A stretch of DNA of 64,000 nucleotides from Rachicladosporium sp. CCFEE 5018 (GCA_002077045.2 KZ111164.1:151253-215252); one strand, 5' to 3'. Positions 43,387 to 54,009 are shown, numbered from the stretch's first letter. The notes: a model not told the origin generated them from the letters alone. Translations and numbers: made by a program.

Positions 43387-44100
43387 CTTGCTCGAGTGAA
43401 GGGTGTGGAAGTGCGGAAATAGAAAGTTGATAAGTGCTGTGAGGTAGAGAGGGAAAGCTGCACTTACATCTGGGCTGCTACATGCTGTGGTCGAATTTGC
43501 TCACTTCAATGATGCCTTTCAGCTCCGCCACGTCATGGCCCGGCCTGGGGCGAGCTGATGCACCCTGGCTCAGGTGATCCAGATGATGACAGCCGCTGAT
43601 ACCGTGCAGTGTGCTTCGCGAAGCGACCACGCCTCCTTTGTTCACATCAGCTGAAGCGTTCTCGACGGGCAATCTGTAGATCGAGAGTGGCCATTAAAGT
43701 GGTATCTAGGCTCGGGTTCGCGTAGCTCAATCGCGAGGGCGTTTCGGCGAATGCCAATGACAATACCTGGTCTCACCAGCAGCCAAGACATATGGTGTTA
43801 CCGGGTGTCAGCGGTATCGACCTGCGTGTCCTTGTGTCGAGAGGTGCCATTACCAGAGCACACATGACAGGAGAGCTCTTGCTTGATTGTTTCTCAAGAT
43901 CGCCTGACTCGTGCCTTCTTTGCAGCCGAGGTCCTGGAGCTCTCAAGTCGCAATCGATCTGCGGGTATAACACTAGCAATACGTACAGAGTTGCACAACT
44001 AACTCATATAGAACCACAGTAAGTCCAATCTCTTGTCTTCTTCGCAGCCTCAATCAGGCACTCAACCACCCTTCTCACACAAAGACCCACAATCGCCAAC
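43387..44100. other. Divergent region SDR / nitronate monooxygenase
   Basis: 714 bp with both promoters. The 100 bp before the plus-strand ATG are C/T-rich. No gene or RNA found; a run near 43716 (GCGTAGCTCAATCGC) resembles a tRNA A-box only and lacks the rest. Confidence 0.4.
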
Positions 44101-45153
44101 ATGTCCCGCCCCCACCTCTCCACCCCCCTCTGCACCCTCCTCGGTATCGAATACCCAATCCTCCTAGCAGGCATGGCGCGCACCTCCTCCGGTCCCCTCG
44201 CAGCAGCCGTCTCCAACGCCGGCGGTATGGGCGTCATAGGCGGCCTCGGCTACACTCCCACTCAACTTCGCGCGATAATCCACGAAATAAAAGAGAACCT
44301 CGATCGCCCTGACCTGCCCTTTGGCGTAGATCTCGCTTTACCTCAAGTCGGGGGAAGCGCGAGGAAGACGAACCATGATTATACGCACGGCCAGCTGGAT
44401 GATCTGATTACGGTGACTATTGAGGAGAAGGCAAGGCTGTTCGTCTCTGCTGTTGGGGTGCCGCCGGCGCATGTCATTAAGCGGTTGCATGAGGCGGGGA
44501 TTCTGGTGATGAATATGGTTGGGCATCCGAAGCATGCTCATAAAGCTTTGAAGGCAGGTGTTGACATCGTATGCGCGCAGGGCGGCGAGGGAGGTGGGCA
44601 TACGGGCGATATTGCGACGAGTATACTTATCCCGAGCGTGGTGGACGTGGCGAGACAGTATAAGAGCCCTATGACTGGGCAACCCGCTATGGTGGTAGCA
44701 GCAGGTGGGATCTACAACGGCCGCTCCCTAGCAGCTATGCTCTCATTCGGCGCCGTGGGAGCTTGGGTCGGCACGCGTTTCGTCGCTTCAGAGGAGGCCG
44801 GCTGCTCGAAATTGCACAAAGAGGCCGTTGTCAGCGCAGCGTTCGAAGACACGCAACGGACACTCGTCGTTTCCGGCCGACCGTTGAGAGTGCGGACGAA
44901 CGACTACATCAAGTCCTGGGAAGTTGATAGGCCGGAGGAAGTGAAGCGGTTAACGGAGAGTGGTGTGGTACCGCTGCAGAAGGATATGGATGAGGACAAA
45001 GAGGTGGATATCCCCTTCCTCATGGGTCAAGTCGCGGGCGTGATCGAGAAGGTGCAGCCGGCGAAGGAGATTATGGCGGAGATGGTGCAGGAGTGTGTTG
45101 ATGTGTTGAAGGGGCAGCAGGCATATGTTGGTGGCGAGCGGAGTAGGCTATGA
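44101..45153 (+). CDS. Nitronate monooxygenase (2-nitropropane dioxygenase family)
   Basis: 350 residues, one exon. FMN-dependent TIM-barrel enzyme that oxidises toxic alkyl nitronates such as propionate 3-nitronate to carbonyl compounds and nitrite. N-terminus GIEYPILLAGMARTSSGPLAAAVSNAGGMGVIGG is the FMN-binding opening; the active-site stretch GGEGGGHTGD (161-170) carries the catalytic His167; VVAAGGIYNGRSLAAMLSFGAVGAWVGTRF binds the FMN phosphate. In this class the segment after the His is IATSILIP. No signal peptide. Its stop is 66 bp from the URA6 stop on the other strand. Confidence 0.92.
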   Translation: MSRPHLSTPLCTLLGIEYPILLAGMARTSSGPLAAAVSNAGGMGVIGGLGYTPTQLRAIIHEIKENLDRPDLPFGVDLALPQVGGSARKTNHDYTHGQLDDLITVTIEEKARLFVSAVGVPPAHVIKRLHEAGILVMNMVGHPKHAHKALKAGVDIVCAQGGEGGGHTGDIATSILIPSVVDVARQYKSPMTGQPAMVVAAGGIYNGRSLAAMLSFGAVGAWVGTRFVASEEAGCSKLHKEAVVSAAFEDTQRTLVVSGRPLRVRTNDYIKSWEVDRPEEVKRLTESGVVPLQKDMDEDKEVDIPFLMGQVAGVIEKVQPAKEIMAEMVQECVDVLKGQQAYVGGERSRL

Positions 45154-45219
45154 TGATGTAGATTTCTATACATGCCCCGTCTACCTCAGTCCTTTTCACT
45201 TCCTTAGCCTCAGCAATGC

Positions 45220-45912
45220 TCATTGCTTTGACTTCTCCAGCCCCTTCTCCCCAAACTGCTTCACCACATCACTGTACACCTCCTCCGGCCCATTCGTAGC
45301 ATCAATTTTCACCACCCTCCCATCCTTCTCAAACATCTCCACAACAGGCATACTAGTCTCCACAAAAGTCTTAAACCTCTTCTTGATACTCTCCTCATTA
45401 TCATCGCTCCTTCCACTCGTCTCGCCCCTCTTCAACAATCGCTCCCTCATCGCATCCTCCGGACAATCAAAGAAAAGCGTAAACTTGCTCGGCACAACCT
45501 TCTCCTCAAACGCCAACGCCTGGTCCATCTTCCTCGGAAACCCATCAATGAGAAACTTCCTCTGCTGCTTCTCCTCAATCGTAGCCAACATAGCATCCTC
45601 CAGCAACTGAATGGTGACTTCCATCGGCACGATCTGCCCTTCTTTGATGTAGGATTTGATCATGTCGCCGAACTCGCTGCCGGGGCGATCTTGTTCTTCG
45701 CGGAGTAGATCGCCGGCGGAGAGGTGCGTGAAACCGTAGTCGCGAACGATGTTGGAGCATTGCGTTCCCTTGCCGGCGCCGGGGCCGCCGAGCACGAAGA
45801 GCACGAGGGCTTGGTCTTTGCCTGTGCCGGGGCTGAGGAGGGGCTTCTCACGCTTCGGCGCCTGCAAAGCAGGATTCTGCTCTAGCTCCTTCTTATCTGG
45901 GATAGCAGGCAT
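45220..45912 (-). CDS. URA6: UMP/CMP kinase (uridylate kinase)
   Basis: 230 residues from ATG 45912 (MPAIPDKKEL); the frame runs on upstream without ATG. Phosphorylates UMP (also CMP, dUMP) with ATP for pyrimidine nucleotide synthesis. P-loop VLGGPGAGKGTQC, NMP-binding LSAGDLLREEQDRPGSEFGDMI and EGQIVPMEVTI, DGFPRKMDQA, lid RGETSGRSDDNEESIKKRF. These match UMP/CMP kinase rather than adenylate kinase (short lid without zinc cysteines). A 30-residue N-terminal extension precedes the P-loop. The small ORF 54 bp upstream on the same strand could belong to the same transcript; see separate entry. Confidence 0.92.
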   Translation of the reverse strand: MPAIPDKKELEQNPALQAPKREKPLLSPGTGKDQALVLFVLGGPGAGKGTQCSNIVRDYGFTHLSAGDLLREEQDRPGSEFGDMIKSYIKEGQIVPMEVTIQLLEDAMLATIEEKQQRKFLIDGFPRKMDQALAFEEKVVPSKFTLFFDCPEDAMRERLLKRGETSGRSDDNEESIKKRFKTFVETSMPVVEMFEKDGRVVKIDATNGPEEVYSDVVKQFGEKGLEKSKQ

Positions 45913-45966
45913 GATCGCTGTAGTCTTGTCCTTCACTTCGCTAGCCAGGCACGAGCTGTACAGAGT

Positions 45967-46287
45967 CTATCGTCTCGACAGTGTCTGATCACTAGCCGTA
46001 TTCCTCGGCCACTCCTGCTTACTAGCCGGCACGTGGTCAGGTATTGGCTTATGTCCTCCCGGTCTGCCTTGTCCCTCTCGACTCTTCACAATGTAGTAGA
46101 AGCTCGCGCTTCCGAGGGCGAAGATTGCCACTAGCGGTGCGAGGGGGAGGTTCCCGGTGGTGCGGGATTTGGGGGCTTGGGGGAGCTTGTGGTTGGCTGA
46201 GACTGCTTTGCGGAGGTGACGGGCGGTGGAAAAGTGGCGGTGAGGATGGATTGTGCGGAGCATGGAGAGGGAAGTGGGGAGGTGCAT
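45967..46287 (-). CDS. Small putative mitochondrial membrane protein, or 5' exon of URA6
   Basis: About 106 residues from ATG 46287 (MHLPTSLSML; 46263 is an alternative start). N-terminus is rich in His, Arg and Ser without acids (HPHRHFSTARHLRKAV), like a mitochondrial presequence. One hydrophobic helix follows (LAPLVAIFALGSASFYYIVK), then a hydrophilic tail HKPIPDHVPASKQEWPRN. The stop at 45967 lies just 54 bp from the URA6 ATG, too close for an ordinary independent promoter and terminator. Possible donors (GTAAGC, GTGATC) exist near the end, but I could not join it to URA6 in frame without a stop. No family name known to me. Confidence 0.5.
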   Translation of the reverse strand: MHLPTSLSMLRTIHPHRHFSTARHLRKAVSANHKLPQAPKSRTTGNLPLAPLVAIFALGSASFYYIVKSREGQGRPGGHKPIPDHVPASKQEWPRNTASDQTLSRR

Positions 46288-46506
46288 ATTGAAGTGGAAG
46301 TGTGGGCGGTGATGCAGGCTAGAGAAGCAATGATGACGGAGATTTGAGGCTCCGCGATTAAACTTCACTTGCCAATGGCTTCATTAATGAACCCGTTTTC
46401 ATTAACTCGAGTGAGGATTGTAATATGAAAGAAGCGCCGGGTGATCAACGTCTGATGAAGTAGCTATAGAGCGAAGGATGAGTGCATCAAAGACCCATCC
46501 TGACTC

Positions 46507-49500
46507 TCAAGCCACCGGGCTTGACTGCTCAGCTTCTTCGCTACCCTCAGTAGCAGCACCTACTGCCAGTTCATCAGAAGCAACTAGCTCCACAATGTCG
46601 GGACTGACGCCCGGCCCAGCGTCAGCGACTTCGGCCAGCTCGGCCTCTCCAGGTGCAACAGTGACAGGCGCTGCCGCCGTAGCGACTCCATCTGCGTTCT
46701 GCTCACCCTTCTCCTTCGCCTCCTCCTCCGTGACAGCAGCCTCCCAATCCTCCACAACCTCCTCCCTCCTCATCTTCTCCTTACTCCTCGCCTTCACCAC
46801 AACCGGCGCCTTCTTAGCAAACGTCACCTTCCCATTCCCCACCCCGCTAAGCGCAGCAAAAGTATTACTCGCCGCGTAGCTCGGCTTGGAGGTAAGGAAC
46901 TTCGGTCCACTGGACTTAGCCGCCACGCGTGACCAGCCGTCGGCTACGGCGTCGGACTCGCGATATGTGATGTTGAGAGAAGAGTCTGCGGTACAGAGTT
47001 GTAGGATGCCGTAGCTTTTGGCTGCGATCGCTGTCGCGAGCGCGGGTTTGAGGTCCTTCAGCGTAGACTCAAGCTCGGTAGGCGACATAGAGACAGGAGT
47101 GGCTTTGAGTACGACCTCTTCGTTGGGCAGGAAGGAGATGTCGAAAGCTACAGCGGAGTCCGGCGGTAGCACAGAGGCAACCTCCTGCCGTAGCTCCTCA
47201 ACCGTGAGCCCGAAGCGAGGATGCGATATGACGAAGCTATTGCATGGCTCAGCTGTTTCGTTTGCTTTGCCCTTACGAGCGCTCTCGGTCTCGGAATTGT
47301 AAGCACTGCCCGCTGCTGCACGCTGAGCTTGCCTAATGCGCAGGCTTTCTGCTAATGTCTTGTTGGGTGCCGAGACGAATCGCGGTGTCTTCCACACCAT
47401 CACATGGCGATGCGGTTCGGGATCCATACTCTCCGAGTCCAGCCCAAAGTCATTTGCAAGTGAGTGTATGAAGTTCCGCTCCCTAGACTTCATCGGCTTG
47501 AACCGCAGTCGACGCTCCTCATCGCTAGTAGCGAAGACGCGGAACTCACGTTCTTGGGTCTGCGACCACTTGATGTGCTCAGCGAAGAGGTTCAGAGTCT
47601 CAGTCGTATAGGGAACGTGGTCTCCGCCTTCCACATGAAGGGACTGATCGATGTGCAGCGCAACGGCAAGTCTGCGATTCCGCTCAAGTCGAGCGCACTC
47701 GTCATTGCATGACAGACTCTTGCCGTTGTTGCCTTCACCTGACTTCGAGGCACCACACTTCATCTCCTGCTTCTGTGCCTGACATTCACAAGTGATGAAG
47801 ATCTTACTCTGACACGGCTTGTCCTCCTTGCATGGGAACGGCGCGTGACACACGTTCTCGTCCGGGTGCCCACAAGTACTTTTCGGCTTCGCGCAAGCTT
47901 GCTGGCAAGTCCTGGCATCCGCATCTTCGCACTCGCCTGCACGATGGCAAGGTTTGCGGCAGAAGTGCGAGCCGCAGCGCAGAGTCTTGCCGCAGATCTC
48001 GCCGCAGCGGACGTCTTGAAGCCAGCATTGCTGGTTCTTGAGAGTCTTCTTACCGCACATGCAGCGCTTCTCCATCAGAAAGGGGCATTTGGTGCAGGGC
48101 TCTTCATCCAGATGACAGGTATGCGGGACGCGAGGGTGGCCGCAGTTCTTTGGCCGGGTACAGTTGTAACGACATGGCGGAGACGATGTGCCGCATGGTA
48201 GTGGTGGCTGTAGCACTGTGCGCCCGCAGGGGCAGGCAATCTCCTCGAAGATGGCTTCCCGGCAGGTTTCGCACGGACCCTTGTGACATAGGTCCTGGCA
48301 TATGTGGATGCCGCACTTGAGCAGACGACCGCACTGCCGCGTACAGATGTGCTCCGCTTCGAAGCCATCATCGATAGCGCGTGGTGCGGAGCCGAGAGGT
48401 CGCTGCTTACGCTTGAGGTTCTGCCGATCCAGTGCCTTGCGCTCCCCAGGACAGCAGTGCTCGTCACATGCATGGCGTCCACAGTTGAGGTTCACTCGAC
48501 ACACTCGTCGACATTGTGGCTGCTCTTCCGTGCCTTGGTGACACACCGTCTTACACTCCACCCTGCCACAGCGGCACTTGATTGTGACGACCTCCATGCA
48601 AGGCGCGCAGTTGCCAGTGTGGCAGATTTGCTTACACTCGTGTCCGCAAGCCAACGACTTGTCGCATGGCCGATCACAGCTGGGGATCGGATCTTCGCAG
48701 GTCTGACGAATAGTGTCGGATATCTGACCGAGTGGAGTCTTCCCACATGGGCAATGTTCGACAACGTCAGGTGATCGTGGACAATGTTGCGCAGCAGGAT
48801 CTTGCACGTGGCAACGCTGCTCACATCGATGAACGCCGCAGTCGAAGCTCAAATTGCACTCGTTGTCGCAAATGAAGGAGCCGGTCCAGGTTTCGATCTC
48901 AATGTCGCCATCTGCATCTGATCGCTGGAGCTGACTTTCCTTTTCATCCCCTCGATCTCCGCAAAGGAGATCCTGCTCCGACTGACCACAATAGCATCGC
49001 GCAGGTACGAGCTCTTCGCAACCTCCACACAGGCCCTCGTGGCAAGGTTTCGGGCAGTTGTGCTGTCCACACGGCATCAGCTCATCGCACACTTCTCCAC
49101 AGCTCCAGCCGCGGTCGTAGTCTGTCTCAGAGCATCGCTTGCTGACTTCGTGCCGACCACAGAAGCAGATTTGCTTCGGACCGACGTGCGAACAGGGCGG
49201 ACATGGTCCAGCGTGGCAAGTCAGTGGGCATGGATGTGGACACTTCCTTGCTCTTTCCCGCCCACATGACTGGCCACACGAGTGAGGTGGTAAACCCGCG
49301 AGTGGTCTAGGATCTGTCTCCTTATCGCACCAGCAGGTGTAAGACTTCGGGAGAACATCCTTAGGCAAATTGCAGCCTGGGCATCGCCACTGTCGTGGTG
49401 GTAAATCGCCGTTTTCCAGATTCTGCTGTGCGGCTGCCGATCCTTCGTTGGCAGACCACTTCTTGACGCATGTCAAGTGGAAGACAGTCCAGCATGTGTG

Positions 49501-50582
49501 ACATGACCAGACTTTGGAGTTGCGTTGGACGTCGCTTGTGCAGATTGGACATTCGTAGTGGCCGTTGTCAATGTCCTCGTGCGTCCGTGTGGCAATGTCG
49601 GGTGCCAGTGATTTCGATGCTCGTCGTTTAGGTGGTAGTCGCTGTCGAAGCGCCTGCTTTGGTTGCGATCGCGGTGCATGTTGCTGACCAGGGACGAATT
49701 CAGTAGCATCTGCCTGTAATTGATTGGTGGCCGCGGGATCAGTAGGCGCTCCCTGCTGTGTGAGCTGCCCACCGAATCGCCTACCATTTAATGTCCGCTC
49801 AGGAACATGAGACGTCGGCCTTGCGCCTCTGCCGCGCCCTCTTCGTGACGAAGCATTCCGTGCTGGTCCCTCGCTGGCAGAGTTGTCGGCACTTGATGCG
49901 GTTGCACTCGCAGNNNNNNNNNNNNNNNNNNNNNNNNNNNNNNNNNNNNNNNNNNNNNNNNNNNNNNNNNNNNNNNNNNNNNNNNNNNNNNNNNNNNNNN
50001 NNNNNNNNNNNNNACAGTCCAGCATGTGTGACATGACCAGACTTTGGAGTTGCGTTGGACGTCGCTTGTGCAGATTGGACATTCGTAGTGGCCGTTGTCA
50101 ATGTCCTCGTGCGTCCGTGTGGCAATGTCGGGTGCCAGTGATTTCGATGCTCGTCGTTTAGGTGGTAGTCGCTGTCGAAGCGCCTGCTTTGGTTGCGATC
50201 GCGGTGCATGTTGCTGACCAGGGACGAATTCTGTAGCATCTGCCTGTAATTGATTGGTGGCCGCGGGATCAGTAGGCGCTCCCTGCTGTGTGAGCTGCCC
50301 ACCGAATCGCCTACCATTTACTGTTCGCCCAGGAACATGAGATGTCGGCCTTGCGCCTCTGCCGCGCCCTCTTCGTGACGAAGCATTCCGTGCTGGTCCC
50401 TCGCTGGCAGAGTTGTCGGCACTTGATGCGGTTGCACTCGCAGACTGGTCCACGGGAGCGACCGACGCAGGTCTGAAGCTCAGGGCTGCGGCGCCTCCGC
50501 GACCTCTCCGCGGTCCTCTTGGGCGGCTCGATCGTGGTCGTTGATCGGCGACCGGCTGCGAAGTCACAGTGTCGACTTGCAT
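46507..50582 (-). CDS. FAP1: NF-X1-type zinc-finger protein (Fap1/NFX1), crossed by an assembly gap
   Basis: Starts at ATG 50582 (MQVDTVTSQP) and ends at 46507. The sequence contains a 100-N gap (49914-50013) whose two sides repeat the same 430 bp. Counting the repeat once gives an in-frame 1,181-residue protein. Order: basic Arg/Gly-rich N-terminus; RING-like finger (CPICTSDVQRNSKVWSCHTCW...), ending in CPGC; about nine NF-X1 cysteine-rich fingers (e.g. CGQHNCPKPCHEGLCGGC, CGHECKQICHTGNCAPC, CGIHICQDLCHKGPCETC); R3H nucleic-acid domain (SRERNFIHSLANDFGLDSES). Family members act as transcriptional repressors or E3 ligases; yeast Fap1 binds Fpr1 and counters rapamycin. Which activity holds here is not shown. 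The C-terminal 150 residues are low-complexity and acidic. Confidence 0.88.
49484..49913. repeat. Copy A of 430-bp duplication flanking gap 1
   Basis: Matches 50014-50443 without indels and with five substitutions by eye. Lies at a contig end inside the zinc-finger gene; best explained as unmerged allelic contig ends. Confidence 0.92.
49914..50013. other. Assembly gap 1 (100 N)
   Basis: Exactly 100 undetermined bases, the usual placeholder for a gap of unknown size. Because both flanks are the same 430 bp, the true gap is probably negative (overlap). Confidence 0.97.
50014..50443. repeat. Copy B of 430-bp duplication flanking gap 1
   Basis: Partner of 49484-49913; offset 530. Differences cluster near 50231 and 50324-50343. 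Copy B continues in frame to the gene start at 50582. Confidence 0.92.
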
Positions 50583-51088
50583 ATTGCGAGAGGTTGCTGT
50601 CAGTCGTGCTTCCTCCCTAAAGTTGAACAGAATACTTGGATTATTGATGTGGTTGTAGGCTCGTCGACGACGTAGTGAATTCGTATTTTTTGGGAGGATA
50701 AATATGCCCGAGGTGGCGATATAGTCGTTGCTTCCGGGTGTTCGATGCCAATGCGCTCCTGCCGGACAACGACTTATATGTTTGTAGAACGGTCACTATG
50801 CTTTCCCAGAGATTGGATGGTCGAGGCTATGCGAGAATGAGTCGACTGCTTCGCCTACCTCTCCATGCGAGGAAGAGAGTGATCTTTGTGGCGAAGTGGT
50901 ATTACTCATGTTGTCTCACAGCCAAATTGTTCTTAGTCCCGGCATCGAAATGCACCGAAGCACCTGGGTGGCGTCACACTGCAGCGGAACAGATCTCCCG
51001 TGTACCGCAGAGCCTCGATCTACGTGTGGAGCTTAACGGAGACTTGGTTGCATGAGCTTTCACAAGTCCGCACACTGGCATATTCGTC
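50583..51088. other. Divergent region zinc-finger gene / WD40-cyclophilin
   Basis: 506 bp with both promoters; no gene. Not duplicated near copy 2, where gap 2 intervenes. Confidence 0.45.
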
Positions 51089-53014
51089 ATGGCTTCCGAG
51101 GACCTGACTCCAGTATCCCAAGGTACGAAGCGACCGCACGATGAGGTTGATCAAGGCGAAGCGGACAGATCTGTGAAGCAAGAGGAGAGCGACTCTGATA
51201 GCGACGATGACCTTGGACCCGCGTTGCCATCCGCCGATGCGCCCAAGAAGAAGAAGCGACGGCGCCTGCCATACGAGAAGGAGTACATCGCCGCGCTACC
51301 TTCAGCTCCGCGATACTCCAAGTCTTTGATGCACAAGGAGCAGCTTGCCTTCACCACATTCACTCCCCATACCGACTTCCTGATCACAAGCTCGATCGAT
51401 GGTTTCGTCAAGTTCTGGAAGAAAGTCTACGAGGGCATCGAGTTTGTCAAGGAGTTCAAGGCACACAACGGCGAGATCACGAGTGTATCTGTCAGCGCCG
51501 ATGGTCGCAGCTATGCTACTGCTGGCGCAGATGGGACCATCAAGATCTTTGATGTGGTCAATTTCGATTTGCTGGCAATGCTCGAGCCAGGCTTCATGCC
51601 GAAGTGTGTGTGCTTCGTGCATGGGACTGGATCTTCATACCCCACGTTGGCTGTGTCAAGCGAGCAGGATGGGCGTATCGTGATGTACGATGGCCGAGGC
51701 GAGTCGCAAACGCCGCTGCACACCATCACTGCACTGCATCGTAAGGCCGTCGTCTTGATGTCGTACAATAATACATACGATTGTGTTGTGTCAGCAGATG
51801 AGGGTGGCATGGTGGAATACTGGCGGCCCTCGGGTACATACGAAAAGCCAGACAATGTCTTCGAGATGAAGAGTTCAACATCTCTCTTCGATTTTAAGAA
51901 GGCCAGGTCTGTACCATCTTCATTGACAATATCGCCCACTGGCGCTCTCTTCGCCACACTCTCCTTCCCAGACCGCAAGGTTCGTGTATTCGACTTTGCA
52001 ACGGGTAAATTGCACCGCGTGTACGACGAGAGCATCGACACGATCACCTCGATGCAGCAAGCCGGCACCTTGAGCAGCACGCCTCTCGATGCCGTGGACT
52101 TCGGTCGCCGCATAGCCGTCGAGCGCGAAGTCGACAACCCAGCGGTCCGCGGTCGAGCTAATGTAATATTTGACGAGAGCGGCCACTTCATCCTCTACGG
52201 CAGCATGCTCGGCACAAAAGTCATAAACACCACCTCAAACCGCCTTGTAAAGCTCTACGGCCGCGAAGAGTCCTTCCGACCTCTCAACATCGCCCTCTAC
52301 CAAGGCCAGCCAGAAAAGAAATCCATCATCACAGCCCAGATGGCCGCCTCCGACAATCCACTGCTCCAAGCAGCCGAGTCCCGCGACGCAATGCTAACAA
52401 GCACCGGCGTCGGTAGAGTCCGCTTCTACATGTTCACGAACGACGGCGAATCTTCCAGATCCGACCGCGACGTGCATAATGAGAAGCCACGCACCATCGT
52501 CTCTGCCGCTGATCAAGCCGCAGCAGCAGTCGAGCAAGCCTCACGCTTCGCCACAACAGCTACCCTTCACACCTCGCTAGGCGATATTACATTCCGCATG
52601 TTTCCCCAGCACGCCCCCAAGGCAGTCGAGAACTTCACCACCCACGCTCGAAACAACTACTACAACGGCCTGCTCTTCCACCGCGTCATCCGCAAATTCA
52701 TGATACAGACAGGCGATCCGCTCGGCGACGGCACAGGCGGCGAGTCGATCTGGGGCACGGAGTTTGAAGACGAGTGCACACCCGCACTCAGCCATGATAA
52801 GGCTTACACGGTGAGCATGGCGAATGCCGGTCCGAAGACGAATGCGAGTCAGTTTTTCATCACGACTGAGAAGGCACCGTGGCTGGACAATAAGCACACT
52901 ATCTTTGGACGGGTGGTGAAGGGGATGGAGGTTGTGCATGCCATCGAGAATGTGAGGGTTTGGAAGGAGAAGCCGGTGGAGGATGTGAAGATTGTGAGTG
53001 TCAGTCTTGGGTAG
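51089..53014 (+). CDS. WD40-repeat cyclophilin (PPWD1/Cyp15), copy 1
   Basis: 641 residues, one exon. Acidic N-terminus with KKKKRRR nuclear signal (53-59), WD repeats (about 75-330: LAFTTFTPHTDFLITSSIDG, FKAHNGEITSVSVSADGRSY, YDCVVSADEGGMVEYW), then a cyclophilin PPIase domain (about 490-641): TLHTSLGDITFRMFPQHAPK, VIRKFMIQTGDPLGDGTGG, NASQFFITTEKAPWLDNKHT. Catalytic Arg (HRVIRKF), Phe/Met (FMIQ), Gln and Trp (APWLD) positions are kept. Human PPWD1 is part of the spliceosome C complex; fission yeast Cyp3/Cyp15-like relatives are nuclear prolyl isomerases. Its stop codon is separated by one base from the convergent GH76 stop. A second, nearly full-length copy is at 61519-62999. Confidence 0.93.
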   Translation: MASEDLTPVSQGTKRPHDEVDQGEADRSVKQEESDSDSDDDLGPALPSADAPKKKKRRRLPYEKEYIAALPSAPRYSKSLMHKEQLAFTTFTPHTDFLITSSIDGFVKFWKKVYEGIEFVKEFKAHNGEITSVSVSADGRSYATAGADGTIKIFDVVNFDLLAMLEPGFMPKCVCFVHGTGSSYPTLAVSSEQDGRIVMYDGRGESQTPLHTITALHRKAVVLMSYNNTYDCVVSADEGGMVEYWRPSGTYEKPDNVFEMKSSTSLFDFKKARSVPSSLTISPTGALFATLSFPDRKVRVFDFATGKLHRVYDESIDTITSMQQAGTLSSTPLDAVDFGRRIAVEREVDNPAVRGRANVIFDESGHFILYGSMLGTKVINTTSNRLVKLYGREESFRPLNIALYQGQPEKKSIITAQMAASDNPLLQAAESRDAMLTSTGVGRVRFYMFTNDGESSRSDRDVHNEKPRTIVSAADQAAAAVEQASRFATTATLHTSLGDITFRMFPQHAPKAVENFTTHARNNYYNGLLFHRVIRKFMIQTGDPLGDGTGGESIWGTEFEDECTPALSHDKAYTVSMANAGPKTNASQFFITTEKAPWLDNKHTIFGRVVKGMEVVHAIENVRVWKEKPVEDVKIVSVSLG

Positions 53015-54009
53015 ACTAGACTGCAAGCGCTGCTACGATGGCATCCATGGCCGACGACTGGGTCGACGCATTGGCTGAAGCTTCAAAGGGTCCGCTCCAG
53101 ATTAGGCTGAGCTGGTTGGCTCCGTTACGGTCGGACGTCCAGATTTTGTTCGCGTTGTTGATCGGGAAGTCCCTGTACCGCTGTTCGAGACTCGCCTGCT
53201 GCAGCATCTGCAAATTCCGAGCGAAGACACCCTTGAACTGGCTTCCATCCGCTCCACAATCGGGCTCACAAGCATCGTGCAGAATCCCGTTGGCATCCGT
53301 CAGTGTAGCGATCGCAGCATCAGCTATCTTCTTCGCTATGGTAATGTAAAATTTATCACCAGTAGCCTTGCTGAGCTCTGTCAGACCCCCAAGAATCACG
53401 CCCTGGTTGTACGACCACACTGTGCCGCCGTTGTTCTTACAATCGCCCGTCAGCCCATCGTTGATAGTGTATTTCGAATTGATCATCCCACTCGCATCAA
53501 ACCAGTTCCACTGCCTCTCCGCCCAATCAAGATAGTACTGTCGCATTCCTCCACCCACTCGGTTCGCCAGGTGCGCAGCAACATCCAAGAACAGCTCGTT
53601 GGCAATAGCGTTCACATAAGTATGCGCCTTGTCCCACCAGATCCCACCGCAAGGTGTCGTGTTAAAGGACTTGGCCATGTCGTCAAAGATACTCTCCGCA
53701 GTCTCAAGATACTGTCGGTTTCCAGTCACATCGTACACGGCGATCCAGGCAAGCGCCCACCAGCCTTCATCGTCGTAGTAGTCGTTCAGAAAGCCATTAG
53801 TCTGACGCCAGGGCGGGAGAGGCCAGGTGGGAGGGAGGTGCGGCCAGGATTGTCCTGGACCTGGACCATAGTATGTCCATGGGAGATGGTGAGAGGTGAC
53901 TGTCTTTTGCATCTGAAGGTTGTAGAGTTCAGCTTTTGTCCAGGTTGTGGGCCATATGTAGGATGCGGAGACTCTGACCTTGGGGTCGATGAGAGCGAGG
54001 TCCGCGATT
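51534..54009. repeat. Segment duplicated at 61519-64000 (copy 1)
   Basis: 2.48 kb spanning most of the WD40-cyclophilin gene and the GH76 gene. Aligns to 61519-64000 with offset 9985 up to the cyclophilin stop and 9989 after two small indels. Divergence is patchy: low at both ends, high from about 52665 to 53572. Confidence 0.92.

Noticed and set aside
43700..43790. Possible tRNA gene
   Set aside because: Only an A-box-like run is present; no matching acceptor stem, anticodon arm or B-box GGTTCGA-type match at the right distance.
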